From Pseudogymnoascus destructans (taxonomy: Eukaryota > Ascomycota > Leotiomycetes > Thelebolales > Thelebolaceae): a stretch of DNA of 64,000 nt. The stretch spans positions 1,674,001 to 1,738,000 of the forward strand of contig NW_020167520.1 of assembly GCF_001641265.1 (NCBI RefSeq), written 5' to 3'. The position numbers and the translations under genes were made by a program. Positions 30,809 to 42,267 of the stretch are shown in pieces (the stretch's first letter is position 1; each line of letters begins with the position of its first letter). The notes below the pieces were generated by a model. That model did not search any database and had not been told where the DNA came from. It saw only the letters and a list, made by a program, of their open reading frames with translations.

Positions 30809-33412
30809 AAGGGCTAGAACGAGACCGCTTCCAGTTCGCCAGCTCCTACCATGTCCCAGTCAAGGCCTAGAAGGTGCAATCTTGACAAATCTGCCAACAA
30901 TGAATCATCGGAGGTGGCCGTGTCGTGGGTGTTCTGTTAGAGGGAGAGCGAGGAGTAACTGCGAGGTTTGCGCTGTGGGAGGAGCGCCGTGTCCTGGTAG
31001 TTCACACATGGTGAAGTGAGAAAGACAACGAAATCAACCATAGAATTAAACTTTATGAGAGAAGAGCAATAGCAAACCTGTGATTCGATGATATCTTCAA
31101 CTACAGCCACTGACGTTCTGATCCAAAGCCTTATGAGGCTCCGAGTGTTTCTGCCAAGCAATAGTTTCGTAGACCTGTAGATGCCATAAATCATGCATCC
31201 GCGAAGTAAAACCCTCAACCACCAAGCCGTCCCATATCCCCTCACCACGCCTCATCTGAGAAGTTAGAAATGACCTTCTAATCGGCTGCGCCTCGAACCC
31301 CGCCACTAGGACGCAGTGGGGCAAGAAGAAAGAAACCCGCAAAAAGGACCAGAGATCCCCCATCCAGCCCGTCCCACCACCAAATAGCACACACACATAC
31401 GGCTACTTCGACTAGTGAATCTGCCCCTCACCACCGCCGCCACCTCGCCCGTCCATCGCGCGCTCGTTCCAGTCATCGCACCCAATCCAACCGGCAAACA
31501 ACAATCCAGCCAACGCCAATCCCCCCCGCCCCATCACCAATCCATCCTGCACGCCATCTGCCGCTCCCTCTCCCACTCCCCCCCACCACAAATACAAATA
31601 CCTGTCGCCGATCGCACGCCACATGCAGCGCGCGACTCGCGTGAACCTACCTTGGTAACAAACAAAACAGCAACCACCCTCCCGTCCAGCAGGCACACAC
31701 ACTCCAAGTTTCGCAAACTACCCTATCCGGCGAAGGCCAGCAAGGGGTTCTCCCGCAGTTTGGCCGCATAAGGGCGCTGTTGCGCAACGGGAGGGACGGT
31801 GCAGCCCTTACAGGAGTTACCAACGCCATGGAACAGATGGCTCGTCGGGTGCACCATCATGACTGCGCGGCGCGTGCACGGCCGCTGCGAGGCCAGTCCG
31901 GAATGGATGCGCAGGCCGTGCGGTGCGGCGCCGCGGCGCTGGCGAGGGATGCCACGCGAGACCCTCCATTCGGGGCGCCTGCCTGCACGTAGTGTGCCGC
32001 TACTGTGCTGTGCTGAGTGCAGGGCAAAAGTCGGTGAGGGGAGGGGAATAGGGGTCGGGAGCGCTGATGTCCGGTTGCTGAGGGAGGGGGCGAAGGGGGA
32101 AGGCTTCTGGACGGGAGGGGAGGTTCTATGTAAGGGGGAGGGGGGTTATGTGGTGTACGAGTAGGGGGCATATTGAGGGGTTGTCTCGCGTAGGTGGGAA
32201 GCCGAGCGTTTGTTTGTTCTGTGATGAGGAGATGGGTATCGGTGCTACTACTATGTTATAGTGCGTACTCGGGCTGCCTCTCGTGGAATTCCTGTGGTAC
32301 GGTTCACAGCGGATGGATACAACAGTAAGGGATTCTGCGCCAGGAGCGCCGATGGGGTGGGCGACACGCTGCCGCCATGATACGATGGGGTCGGTGACGG
32401 GCACACAGGGCGGGTAGGGGCAGATTCTGCACTTACCCATGGGATGCTCGGTGAGGGAAGAATACACATAATGTCTCCGTTTGGCTTGAGAGGCGCATCA
32501 TTAGTGTGTTTGTTGGGGAGGTAGTGGTGTGATGCCCTATTCCTTCAGGATCACAAAGTCACCTCTTCTCGTATGGCGGTCTAGGCGGGAAGTCAGTCGC
32601 GGTAATGCCGCTTACAATCATCCCTCGCAACCCAGCGCCGCCGTCGGCAGAGATGGCCGAAAAAAGCATCTGGGGTTTTGCAGGACTTATAGCACATGCA
32701 GTCACTTTATGGGCTGGAGTTACCCAAGGTTAGCAACCCGCCGTCTCATCTCACCTGGGGATTTTCGACCGTTGTTAGCGCTGTTGCCCGGCGCGCACCT
32801 GGGTGTACTAGAGGGTTTCAGCTGTTTCAGCTGGGAGAACATAACATGATTACATACCGTTAGCAGTAAGATCTGCACCGCCACCTGTAGCCCCCCCTAT
32901 AATACCCCCATGCTAGCGAGCGCCACCTTGCTGGCGCCAAACCCAAAGCATATGTAAGTATGTCCTCACGTAGCATAATTATGCTCCGTAAGGTCATACC
33001 TAGACATGCCTACATGTAGATTAGTGTAAAAAAGTAGGAGCCTTAGGAGAGGCTCTACTCCAACTATGGCTATGAATAATGTGAATTAGGGCTAAGTAAC
33101 TGGCCCTAGCAACTTCCTTCCTTCCTCTCTAAGCCCACTTGGTAAAGCATATGCTAATATTAATGTTGTTAACGACGTTAATATTAGCGACAGTCCACCT
33201 CTTATGGCAAGACCAAGCTGTCCCCTACCTACCGAGTCTCTAGACTCGTCTTAATACTACGAATATATATAGTAGAGAAGATACTCTCTTTATAAGAGTA
33301 TCTAAAGTCTTATCAATTAAAGCGTGCCTACGCCTCGACTACGTGACATAGTATAAAGAACAGCCAAATAACTTTCTAAGTACGGATAAGCAAATCAACT
33401 AGGGGTCAACAA
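30809..33412. other. Long stretch without a recognisable gene
   Basis: 30937-31400 has minus-strand open frames without a known domain. 31430-31760 is C-rich low-complexity sequence. 32030-32170 is G-rich. From about 32880 the sequence becomes AT-rich with many TA words, as expected of RIP-mutated repeats bordering the Gypsy element. Nothing else supported. Confidence 0.4.
33153..33188. repeat. 36-bp near-perfect palindrome
   Basis: The sequence starts GCTAATATTAA and ends TTAATATTAGC, with GTTAAC at its centre. Only two base pairs mismatch, and both are of the kind a C-to-T change would leave in an originally perfect palindrome. Confidence 0.8.
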
Positions 33413-33659
33413 TGTAAGGATGTCTCCGCCCTCAGTGACGGAAAGGACCGGAGTCAGGCAGGTTACAGTCACGTGGGGAGAGTTAGGGCAGGTTAGCCGA
33501 GTTGGACCCGTTTCAGGTACTTAAGGGGATTGACCCAACGGGGTTCCTCATCATCTTTTTTGTATCCTTCGTAGTAGACCTATAGGATACCATCCATTTA
33601 GCCTCTGACTCGCACTCTCATATGCTATTACTGTGAGCTGGGTGCCCTGTGTCCTTACA
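33413..33659 (+). repeat. 5' LTR of the chromodomain Gypsy (family B)
   Basis: Starts TGTAAGGATGTC, ends GTGTCCTTACA, 247 bp. A second, diverged copy in inverse orientation is at 36823-37047; the last 90 bp (including TTTTTTGTATCCTTCGTAG) are nearly identical. Confidence 0.85.
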
Positions 33660-34015
33660 TTATACAAAAAAGATCACGCCTGCCGGGGACGGCCGTACTT
33701 CAATAATACCCCACACCGGAACGACTCAGGAGAACTACCCTTACGACATCGACCGCGACTCAGTGACGTTTCGGAGGAGAGACCTGACAACTTCAAATAG
33801 CCGTGATTCCAGAGATCTCACGGACAGCCAGTGGATCAGGGTTTGATTCTTCAGAACAAGCTGGTAAAGCCGCTGACGCGTTGGCGCCAAATAGATACGA
33901 GATCCTTAAGAACCCCCTCCTAGCACAGAAGAAATTGTGGACAAGAGCGTTGATAGCTACGAGCTACCGGAAGTCAAGCTCTTTCGTATCGGTACCGATA
34001 CACACCCGAGGCAAT
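33660..34015 (+). other. Leader between 5' LTR and gag
   Basis: Non-coding leader of the Gypsy element. A short frame at 33649-33846 crosses from the LTR and is not a gene. No tRNA primer-binding site could be assigned. Confidence 0.4.
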
Positions 34016-35150
34016 ATGTCGAAAAAGCTGACATCAAACATACCCCAAGACAATGACAGTCAACTGCCCAGAATGACTACCAGACAAACCACCGCTGCAG
34101 CTACGACCGCTGTGCCATCCGAGGACATCCCGAGTCGAATGGCCCACCTAGAAGCACAGATACAGGAGGTCAAGGATCTACTAGTTACCCTGACGGCAGC
34201 CCAGACCAGAATCCCATCCACACCGCCAGTGGACGCCCCCATATCCACAGTCAAAGCTACGGAGCAACGAACGCCTCGCACATGAAACACCCCTGAGACA
34301 GTTCAATTGCCGCCTCTTGAGGACTTTCGTTCTCCATCGATCCCAAGCACGTCACGAATGCACACTGAGGACCCACCGACTCGCTATAAGAAATCTACCA
34401 TCTCGGAGAGAATCACTCTGCTCAGTGATGGGATAGAACATACCTTCCTACAATGGAGCGCTTCTATTCGGGACCGACTCATAGTCAATGGGGACCACTA
34501 CCTTACTGACGTCTCGAGAAGAGCGTTGATATGGGGAACTACGACCAGCCTGGCTAAGACCTACCTAGAGCCCCAATACCTGTCCGCTACGCATGGGTTC
34601 CGCAGTGCTGAGGAGATGATGGAGCTACTAGGTTCATACTACCCTACAGGCAACGAGACGGAACAGGCCAGGAACCTCTTCGACGACCTGCAAATGGGAG
34701 AGAAGGGGCATGCTAGCGAAACCTTCCCAGAGTTCAAGGGTTTCCAAAGTGCAGCTATCACAGGACAAGTCTCTGAGTCAGAATGGTTTCAGTACATGTG
34801 GAACAAGTTGACTCCCCAATTCCGCAGCCGCGTCACGATCATCAAAAACTAATCGAATGGAGACTACCAGACCATGGTACGAGAACTTACTGCCTTCGAT
34901 CAGGAATGGCACCGGAACAACAAATTGAATCTGCTACCTGCCCCTGCAAGGACGTCCACACGTACCATGGATACAGCAAAGGCGCCGGAATCGAAGCCGA
35001 CTCGAGCCACACCTGCTCTGTTTACCCAAACCACGTTCCTCCCCAAGCCAACGATGCTGGAGCGCGTAAAGACCGCAGTCCCAGCGTCCTCAGGAAACTG
35101 TTTCAAGTGTGGCAAGCCCGGCCATTTTCAGGACAAATGCCCCCTTAACG
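34016..35150 (+). pseudogene. Ty3/Gypsy gag (family B), two in-frame stops
   Basis: One frame from ATG 34016 to about 35150 is interrupted only by TGA 34283-34285 and a TAA at about 34850, both consistent with C-to-T changes (CGA or CAA codons). The central region (LSDGIEHTFLQWSASIRDRL, MMELLGSYYPTGNETEQARN, FQYMWNKLTPQFRS) is a retrotransposon capsid domain; it ends with a CCHC zinc knuckle (CFKCGKPGHFQDKC, about 35097-35140). The capsid would package element RNA. After about 35150 the gag reading is cut by the inversion breakpoint. Confidence 0.85.
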
Positions 35151-35159
35151 CTACTACCT

Positions 35160-35597
35160 TGTTGACTGTTAGGGTGCGACAGTTCGAAAATGCGGCATCG
35201 GTTGACACGGATTTCGTCAGCAATATCCCGCAATATACAGTGACTAGGAGCATATCCACTAATTGTTAGCACCTTAATCCACTTTAAAAGTGTCTGCTCT
35301 TGCGATGGCGATAGCAGTTGTTGTTGTTGTCGAGCTTCTCTCCGTGACAGTTTCCCATTAACGTGTTGAAGGACTGTGTCTGGCCGAAGGTGTAAAGCCT
35401 TTGCAGCACCGTACGAAGATTTGTATAATCCGGATTTAACTCCAGCAACAGCTTGTGCCAATAAAACTTCTAGTTCTTCGGCTTTCTGACTACGCTTTCG
35501 CACCATGTTGGGGGTTTATATTGGTTTGGTGATACTCTTGATGCTCAATATTCCCCACTATCCTGTTTACGCCATTCTCCTGGAACGACTTACGTTA
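35160..35597 (-). pseudogene. pogo/Fot element, 5' part and transposase N-terminal half (inverted)
   Basis: The minus strand starts with TA then the terminal repeat ACGTAAGTC at 35595-35587 and codes from ATG 35506 a helix-turn-helix protein start (MVRKRSQKAEELEV, YGAAKALHLRPDTVLQHVNG, LSPSQEQTLLKWIKVL). This is the DNA-binding half of a pogo/Fot transposase. It stops being recognisable near 35240, where the inversion breakpoint follows. Its other half is at 37070-38524 on the opposite strand. Confidence 0.85.
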
Positions 35598-36822
35598 ATC
35601 GATGCAAAATCTTAATTTGCCATCTGCTTTCTTTACGAATAGGATAGGGAACACGAAGGGGCTGTTGCTGTTGACGATGAAGCCTTTCTCTAGGTTCTCT
35701 AACAGGTATTGCTTGGTAGCCTTAAGCTCTTCGGTGCCCTGTCGATATAACAGGGAGAAAGCATTTGGTAAAGGGGCTTCGAGCTGTATCTTGTGGTCGT
35801 ATATGCGGTGTGGGGGGATTCGATCCGATTCCAACTTCGAAAAGACATTGGTGTACTTCCGGTGCATATGCGGAAGCTTCTGCTGGATGAGGCGGAGCGT
35901 TTCTTCGTCCTCTACCAACTCCTTTTCATGGATGATCTGGTCAATTTCTTAGATGCTAGTCTGAAAGAACTTGGAGTCGCTTCGCATCATCTTGTGATGG
36001 AAGGCATTGGCACTGATTTCACATATCCGTGTGGGTGTGAAACTAGGTACCAGTTTCACTAGTAGTGGGGGAGAAACCTCTTGGTTTTGGGTAAGGCTCG
36101 GTGGCATATCGGTGATCTCTTCATAGCCTGAAGTTATCACTTTCATGTTCATTGAGCGTCCACCTGCGTGGCGTCTGTCTTCGCAGTGGATTGCAGCATT
36201 CCTGCGATTCGCATCCGGCTGGTATGCGAGATGTCGAATGGACGTTTCTCGCGTGTAGTAGGGCAAGGTGATCTCCTTGCTCCAGCTAGGAGTCGGCGGG
36301 TACTCCTTTGGCCATACTAACCGGCTCTTTGCAGAGTTGAGTAGTATTCGGAAGCGGCTGAAAAGCTTCTTCCCAATTATCACATCCTGTGCTCCAAGAT
36401 CCAGGAGTACAAAGGGCAGTTATATATCTGGCGTCCTTCGACTGTTAAGTGTAACTGAATATACTCTGATACGTGGCCTTGGATTTTGCGCTGAAATCCA
36501 CGTATGGGTACAGAGTAGGGTAGTTTCTGTATGGGGCTCTGAAGCACTTTTGACAGTCGTATTGCGAAAGGCTTGTTAATGACAAGGTAGCCATTTGCTC
36601 CTGTGTCCGCTAGAGACTTCGTTTGCACCCCGAGTCCATTCATACTCAGGGTCATGTTGACTAAGAACTGGGTACCTCCCAGGAGTTCTCGTAAGTCTAG
36701 TCCTCGCAGGTCACATTTGCGTAGACCTAGGAAGGAGCCTTCTCCTAGGCCTCATCGTTTTCCTCTAGGGACGCATCCGATTGAAGTTCCACGGCTTCCT
36801 CCCATTGTTCTTCTGCCTCGGG
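35598..36822 (-). pseudogene. Gypsy (family B) protease and start of reverse transcriptase (inverted)
   Basis: Reading on the minus strand from 36822: an acidic linker, then the aspartic protease with SLADTGANGYLVINKPFA (active site DTG kept), a spacer, a short acidic linker, and the beginning of RT with RIPPHRIYDHKIQLEAPLP, EELKATKQYLLENLEKGFI and FVKKADGKLRFCID. RT stops exactly at a TA at 35596-35597, where the pogo element entered; it continues at 38527 on the plus strand. Several stops (two TAG in the linker, others later). Confidence 0.85.
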
Positions 36823-37052
36823 TGTAAGGACACAGGGCACCCAGTGATTAAATGGATGCTATCCTATAGGTCTACTACGAAGGATACAAAAAAGATGATG
36901 GGGGAACCCCGTGAGTCGATTGTCTCAAGTACCCGAAACCCATCCGACTCGGTTCCGACTCAGTTAGCCCACCCAAGCATTCACACGTGACCCCGCAGCT
37001 ACCCAGAGTCTACTCCCTAGAATGAGAGACGAGAAGGCATCCTTACATCGGG
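36818..37052 (-). mobile_element. Solo LTR of family B inside the Gypsy (36823-37047)
   Basis: A 225-bp LTR, TGTAAGGATGCC...GTGTCCTTACA on the minus strand, has 5-bp duplications TCGGG on both sides (36818-36822, 37048-37052; plus-strand notation). It is a diverged relative of the 5' LTR at 33413 and separates gag from the protease once the inversion is undone. So an element of the same family inserted into this one and recombined out, before the inversion. Confidence 0.85.
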
Positions 37053-37069
37053 GTCGTTACGGTCGATTT

Positions 37070-38526
37070 TATTCTGAACTTTCCCCTTGGACAAGACTGG
37101 GACCCACGGTTTATAAAATGACATCCTCATTTACAAATCCAACTAGGCAGACTGGTCGAAGCACAAAGAATGAGTGGAGTTACAAAAGATGTGTTAACGG
37201 GGTGGTTTGACGCGTACAAGGACCTTGTGGCGTGTCTAGGAATACAAGAACACAACGTGTATAACATGGATGAAACTGGATTTTTGATTGGCACTATGGA
37301 GTGTACTCGGATCATCGTTGATTCTACACTCCGTACACGTCACCAGGCACACCAAGGCTGGCAGGAATGGGTGTCTGCTATTGAATGCATCTGTATGGAT
37401 AGAACGACCATTAACCCTCTTATTATATTTAAAGGTCGGAACGTCTTACAAAACTGGATCCCTCCTGAGGTTATCGATAAATGGCACTTCTCTGCTAATA
37501 CAAAGGGTTGGACAAGCAACTTACATGGCATCGAGTGGTTAAAATGCGTGTTTGAACCAGCAACGCATGCGAAAGTGACATCTAATGGATCACAACAATA
37601 ACGGTTACTCATATGCGATGGCCACGACAGTCATATAAGTGGAGGCTTTATATCCCATTGTATGCAAAATCGAATATCTATCCTTGTCCTCCCACCGCAC
37701 ACTTCGCATGTGTTGCAACCACTCGATGTTGCAGTCTTCGGACCATTGAAAAAACATCTCACAAGTGCGCTCTCATATTTGAATGAAGCGCAACTTACAC
37801 GCATACAAAAAGCAGAATGGTTATCTGCATACATCAAAGCGAGAGCAATTGCGCTATCTACTCATAATATTACATCTGCGTGGAGGGGTGCTGGTCTACA
37901 ACCTTTCCAACCTCAACGGGTGATCCGGATGGTGACGCTCCAACAGACAGATGTGACAGATGATCGACCAAAAACACCAACTGAGTACGATATTTTTGAC
38001 ACTGTCTTTCAGAACAGTAGTCCACCTGACTGTTCTACATTGCGCAAAGCGAACACTGTCCTGGTTGCGGCCTTAGAGACGCGTACAGTCCTAAACACAC
38101 CCACTACTCGATATATCCGTCGGTTGGCTGATGAGACTGAGCGACTTAATACACGCAACTTCTTACACCAACGCGAGGCAGATAACCTACGACCGATAAT
38201 ACAAACATGGAGAGCACAGAGCAAAGGGAAACGTGCAATTTTAAAGGGCCAATTCCACATAACTACAGAGGAATTACGCTCCCAAGTCATTGAGGCCGAG
38301 GAGGCCACCCAGAAAGCGACTACCAAAGGCAAGAGTACAGCGACAAATATCACTGTACCTGACCAAACTGAGAATGTCGAGGAGGATGAGAACCCAGAAG
38401 AAGTATATGACTGCATTATAGTTGAATACTAAAGTAATAATACTCTACTTTTCGCTTTCTTCGTGGTCGGTCTTCCCCCACTATCCCGTTTACGCCATTC
38501 TCCCAGTTATGCCATGACTTACGTTA
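37070..38526 (+). pseudogene. pogo/Fot transposase C-terminal half and 3' terminal repeat
   Basis: From about 37080 the plus strand reads the rest of the DNA-binding domain (GQDWDPRFIK) and the DDD core: NVYNMDETGFLIG (first Asp), RLLICDGHDSHISGGF (second), SHVLQPLDVAVFGPLKKHL (third). A TAA at about 37600, where a Gln codon is likely, interrupts it just before the second Asp. A helical C-terminal tail ends at TAA 38430-38432. The element ends in GACTTACGT at 38524 followed by the TA target at 38525-38526. The N-terminal half lies inverted at 35160-35595. Confidence 0.88.
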
Positions 38527-39134
38527 CTGGAAGTTAAATGGTCTCACCCGGAACGATCCCTACCCCATCCCTCGTATCGACGAACTACTAGGACAGGTGT
38601 CGAAAGCAAAAATCTTCACGAAGCTAGATATCAGGCCTTCCATCGCATACGGATGCACCCCGACTCGGAAGAGTACACGACCTTTCGGACTCGCTATGGA
38701 TCCTATAAGTGCAAACTGCTGCCGTTTGGACTAACGAACGGTCCCGCAACCTATCAGCGGTATATGAATGACGTCCTGATGCAATATTTAGACAACTTCT
38801 GTACCGCATACTTAGATGACATCCTAATCTATTCAGAGGACCCTACGGAACACATAGAGCATGTGCATAAGGTCCTACAGCATCTCCGAGAAGCTGGACT
38901 CCAAGCCGATTTGAATAAATGTGAGTTCAACGTCACCAGGACAAAATACTTGGGTTACATTCTCACTACCTCCGGTGTCGAAGTGGACCCCGACAAAATC
39001 GAACCCCTTCGTAACTGGATCTGACCGACCACTGTTACGGGTGTGAAGTCCTACCTGGGATTCTGTGGCTTCTATAGACAATTCATTCGCAATTTCAGCA
39101 AAATAGCAAAGCCCCTCACCACCATCACTAGTCC
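38527..39134 (+). pseudogene. Gypsy (family B) reverse transcriptase, central and C-terminal part
   Basis: RT resumes directly after the pogo target with LNGLTRNDPYPIPRIDELL, then, after a 1-2 base deletion near 38633, MHPDSEEYTTFRTRYGSYKC, GLTNGPATYQRYMNDVL and the catalytic YLDDILIYSE, and on to YLGYILTTSGVEVDPDKI. A TGA lies at about 39022. The segment SYLGFCGFYRQFIRNFSKIA at 39045-39110 is the RT end. The catalytic YLDD is intact, but the frame is not. Confidence 0.9.
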
Positions 39135-40080
39135 CTTGGTGTCATACTGACATTCGTTGCACTCAGTTTGCTATCAAACTCAAGAGCAAACTTAGAAATC
39201 TCCTCCTCAAACCTACAAGTCACCATACATATCTTGGCTTATCACACCAACAACAGAAGCAATACTACTGAACGATTGCTGCAAACTCTTCTACTACATC
39301 TGTTTATGCTACATACATCACGGCATATCATTTGGACACTCATTGAACAAGTTATTAAGAAAATCTCCTCCTTAAGGGGGTGGGCCAATACTACCACATG
39401 GCATATCTCTACCAACTAGAGGCCTAGGAACATGAACGATAGCTCTAGAAGCTTCTACAATCCTCTATGATTCATTACACGTCATCGCTCCTTAGTTACC
39501 CACAAGATTGGTTAAGTTATGACATAATTTGTCTATAGGTACTCTGACCTTGGACCTCCTTTTCACTTCCTATAGGCTAGGAACCCAAGAGATGGTTCTA
39601 TGGGATTCTCTTACGTTCACTACATGATTAGCAAGCTAGTTGTGGGTCGCACTTGATTTCTAATACATTTACCAAGCCTGGTTAGTCATGGAAAGTCATG
39701 GAAAATGAGAGAACTACACTCCTTTGGCATAAATAGGATTGCCCTTTCCTTAAGAAAGGGCAAGCAGACAATACAGTAAATCGACTAGCACATACTTCCA
39801 CGTCTTTTCCAAGCTTCCAAGCATTGATCTTGTTATTCTCTGTTTTTGAAAAGTCAGTGAGGTGCTAACCTCTGACTTACCCCTGAGTTCTCAGACTCAA
39901 CATTTGTTGCAACTTGTCTAAACCACTTCACCACATCATACACCTGATTGCTGCGTTGTGGAATAGTCTAAGCTACAACCCTTTGGCTCTGTTTCCTAAG
40001 ACAGTGTGTTGTCTTAGTAAATTCATCCCTTCCTTGGGTGGCTAGATTCTCATATCTGGTGCACCCACCATTACACTTGG
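39135..40080 (+). mobile_element. Solo LTR of Gypsy family A (39140-40075) inside the RT/RNase H junction
   Basis: A 936-bp LTR beginning TGTCATACTGACATTCG and ending CCACCATTACA, flanked by the 5-bp duplication CTTGG (39135-39139 and 40076-40080). It interrupts the host pol gene, which continues on the far side. It is closely related to the LTR at 10220-11128, with a few indels. Confidence 0.95.
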
Positions 40081-42130
40081 AGCCGTTCCGATGGACAGAC
40101 GAATGCGAGGCTGCTTTTGAGGAATTGTGCCAGCAACTCCTAGCAGTACAGGCACTTCACCACTTCAACCCCGAATTGCTTATGAAGCTGGAGACAGATT
40201 CCTCCGATGGAGTCGTAGCTGGTGTCCTCTCTCAAGAACACCCTGACAAGCGGTGGTATCCCATAAGCTTCTACAGTCATGTCCTATCCGGACATGAGAT
40301 CAACTGGGAGATCCACGACAAGGAACTATTCGCAATAGTAAAGGCCTTCAGAAAATGGAGGCCCGAGTTGGCTTCGGTTTTCCACCGAGTCGACGTTTAC
40401 ACTGACCACCGTTCGCTGGAATATTTCATGTCTACCAAGGTTGTCACCGCAAAGCAGGTTCGGTGGATGGAACTACTCTCCGACTTCAACTTCTGCATAT
40501 GTACAGCGTGGGCAAGAATAACCAGAAGGCAGATATTCTGAGCCGAAGAGACCAAGACTTGGTAATGCAGCAGAAAGTCAAGCTTGATAGTAGGGCGAGG
40601 GTATTGTTAGGTCCAAGCCGCCTGCACCCCCGAATCAGCACCGAACTCGTGGAGAGCTACATAGAATCCATTAATTTGATGGACACCCCCAAGCCCCAGA
40701 TGCCTTTCAATTTAATAGAGGCTTTATGTGCGGACAACAGAGAGTCGTTTACAGAGACACGCGCGAAACACCCCCTACCTGACAGGTTTGCGATGAACGA
40801 CCAGCTTCTTCTATACAAAGGCCGGCTATGTGTGAACCATCACACCGAGCTATGTACAAAACTAATCCGAGAAGCGCACGACCAGGTGTCGGTGGCACAT
40901 CCTAGCGGCCGGAAAACCTATCAATTGATTGCCCTGAAGTACCACTGGGTCAGGGTGGAAGCGGATTGTTTGCGCTATGTGAGGAATTGTGTGACATGTC
41001 AGCTTTCTCATCTCATACCAATGTCACCAAGAAACAAGGATTCCTACACCCGCTGCCCGTACCCGAATACCCTATGCAACACCTCACCATGGACTTCAAG
41101 GAGTTCCCAAGGGACAAGCATGGATACGACAGCATCTAAGTGTTTATTGACTGATTCGGAAAGAGTTCAGTGACCATACCTTGCTACAAAACCACAACTG
41201 CCTGGCAACTGGCACAATTGTTCATCGAATGGATATACCGATTCGGACACACTCCGGAGTCGATTGTAAGCGACTGCGGACCCCAATTTGTATCATCCTT
41301 TTGGCAGGAGTTCTGTCAAATTATCAGCATTAAGGTTAAGCTGTCGACTGCCTATCATAAGCAGACCGACAGACAGACGGAAATCATGAACCGATACATC
41401 GATCAGAGACTGAGGCCTTCTATCCCATTACCAGGATAACTGGAGCGAACTCATCCCCATAATGGACCGCGTGCAAATGACACTCCCCCACACATCCATT
41501 GGTATGACCCCCTACCGACTCAAGTACGGAACCGATCCGCGTACAAGTTGGGATTGGAACACCCTGAAAAGCACCAACCCCCGGGAGACTCTAAACTGAG
41601 ATGAAGCCAAGGCGGTTGCAGACCGAATGCATACTGCATGGGTCCACGCAAAGGAAAACATGGCAAAGGCACAAGAGGAAATGTCTAAGCACGCGAATCG
41701 AAGCTGAAGGGCCATCGACTGGGACGTAGGAGATAGAGTGTACCTATCAACCAAAAATTTGAAGAACTCTCGCCCTAGCCGCAAGTTGGGCCAACAATGG
41801 GTCGGACCATATATGGTGCTAGGACGAGTTGGACACGCTTTTCGTCTAGACCTACCTACCAGTTCTCAAATACATGATGTGTTCTCACCGGACGTTCTCA
41901 TCAAGGCCCCGAATAACCCCCTACCAGGTCAAGAGCCACCTGAGCCTAGCAGTGAAGTTATAGATGGCTTGGAAGAATGGGAAGTAGAAAAGATCCTTGC
42001 CGTGAGACTCTGAGGAAAGCAACTGCAATACTGGGTTAGTTGGGTTGGATACGACCCAGATCTGGAGTGGTACCCAGCGTCGAACTTCATGAACTCCCCC
42101 CATAAACTCAAGGATTTTCACACGGAATAC
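40076..42130 (+). pseudogene. Gypsy (family B) RNase H, integrase and chromodomain
   Basis: RNase H at 40080-40540 (FRWTDECEAAFEELC, LETDSSDGVVAGVLSQ, WEIHDKELFAIVKAFRKWR, VYTDHRSLEYFM). A frameshift near 40495 and then the integrase: an HHCC zinc-binding domain (HTELCTKLIREAH ... CVTCQ, about 40845-41002) and a core with frameshift near 41080-41160, including ESIVSDCGPQFVSSFWQEF and LSTAYHKQTD. Further stops near 41437 and 41600, and then a GPYMVLGRVGHAFRLDLP segment. The C-terminal end is a chromodomain: WEVEKILAVR, a TGA at about 42011, then QYWVSWVGYDPDLEWYPASN. Such chromodomains direct integration to heterochromatin. Confidence 0.9.
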
Positions 42131-42153
42131 CCAGATTTACCAGGTCCACCATC

Positions 42154-42267
42154 TTGTTGGTGTGATAAGCCAAAATATGTATAGTGACTTGTAGGTTTGA
42201 GGAGGAGATTTCTAAGTTTGCTCTTGAGTTTGATAGCAAACTGAGTGCAACGAATGTCAGTATGACA
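42154..42267 (-). repeat. Truncated Gypsy family A LTR, first 114 bp
   Basis: The reverse complement starts TGTCATACTGACATTCG at 42267 and follows the LTRs at 10220 and 39140 until about 42154, where similarity stops. It ends the Gypsy family B element. Confidence 0.9.

Larger units (their letters stand above)
35155..37068 (-). other. Internal inversion of about 1.9 kb in the Gypsy-pogo composite
   Basis: Between these approximate points everything that should read on the plus strand reads on the minus strand: the pogo 5' end and N-terminal half, the start of Gypsy RT, the protease, and a solo LTR. Just outside, gag (left) and the pogo C-terminal half with the remaining RT (right) are on the plus strand. 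Flipping the block would bring gag, LTR, protease, RT start, and a single pogo insertion back into collinear order. Exact breakpoints lie within about 15 bp of the stated positions. Confidence 0.8.
33413..42153 (+). mobile_element. Degraded chromodomain Ty3/Gypsy element with nested insertions and an inversion
   Basis: From left to right: 5' LTR (33413-33659), gag (34016-35150), an inverted block (about 35155-37068) holding the pogo 5' half, the start of RT, the protease and a solo LTR, then the pogo 3' half, the rest of RT, a foreign solo LTR (39140-40075), RNase H, integrase and a chromodomain up to 42130. The 3' LTR is absent; sequence breaks into an inverted fragment of another LTR at 42154. 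Many stops and frameshifts mark it as dead. Confidence 0.85.

Noticed and set aside
31097..31702. Minus-strand frames of 96-103 residues between the BTB gene and the Gypsy
   Set aside because: No recognisable domain, and overlapping frames of similar length. Part looks protein-like (about 31110-31260), but there is not enough to call a gene.
33833..33850. tRNA-like GGTTTGATTC word
   Set aside because: No cloverleaf can be built around it; it lies in the Gypsy leader.
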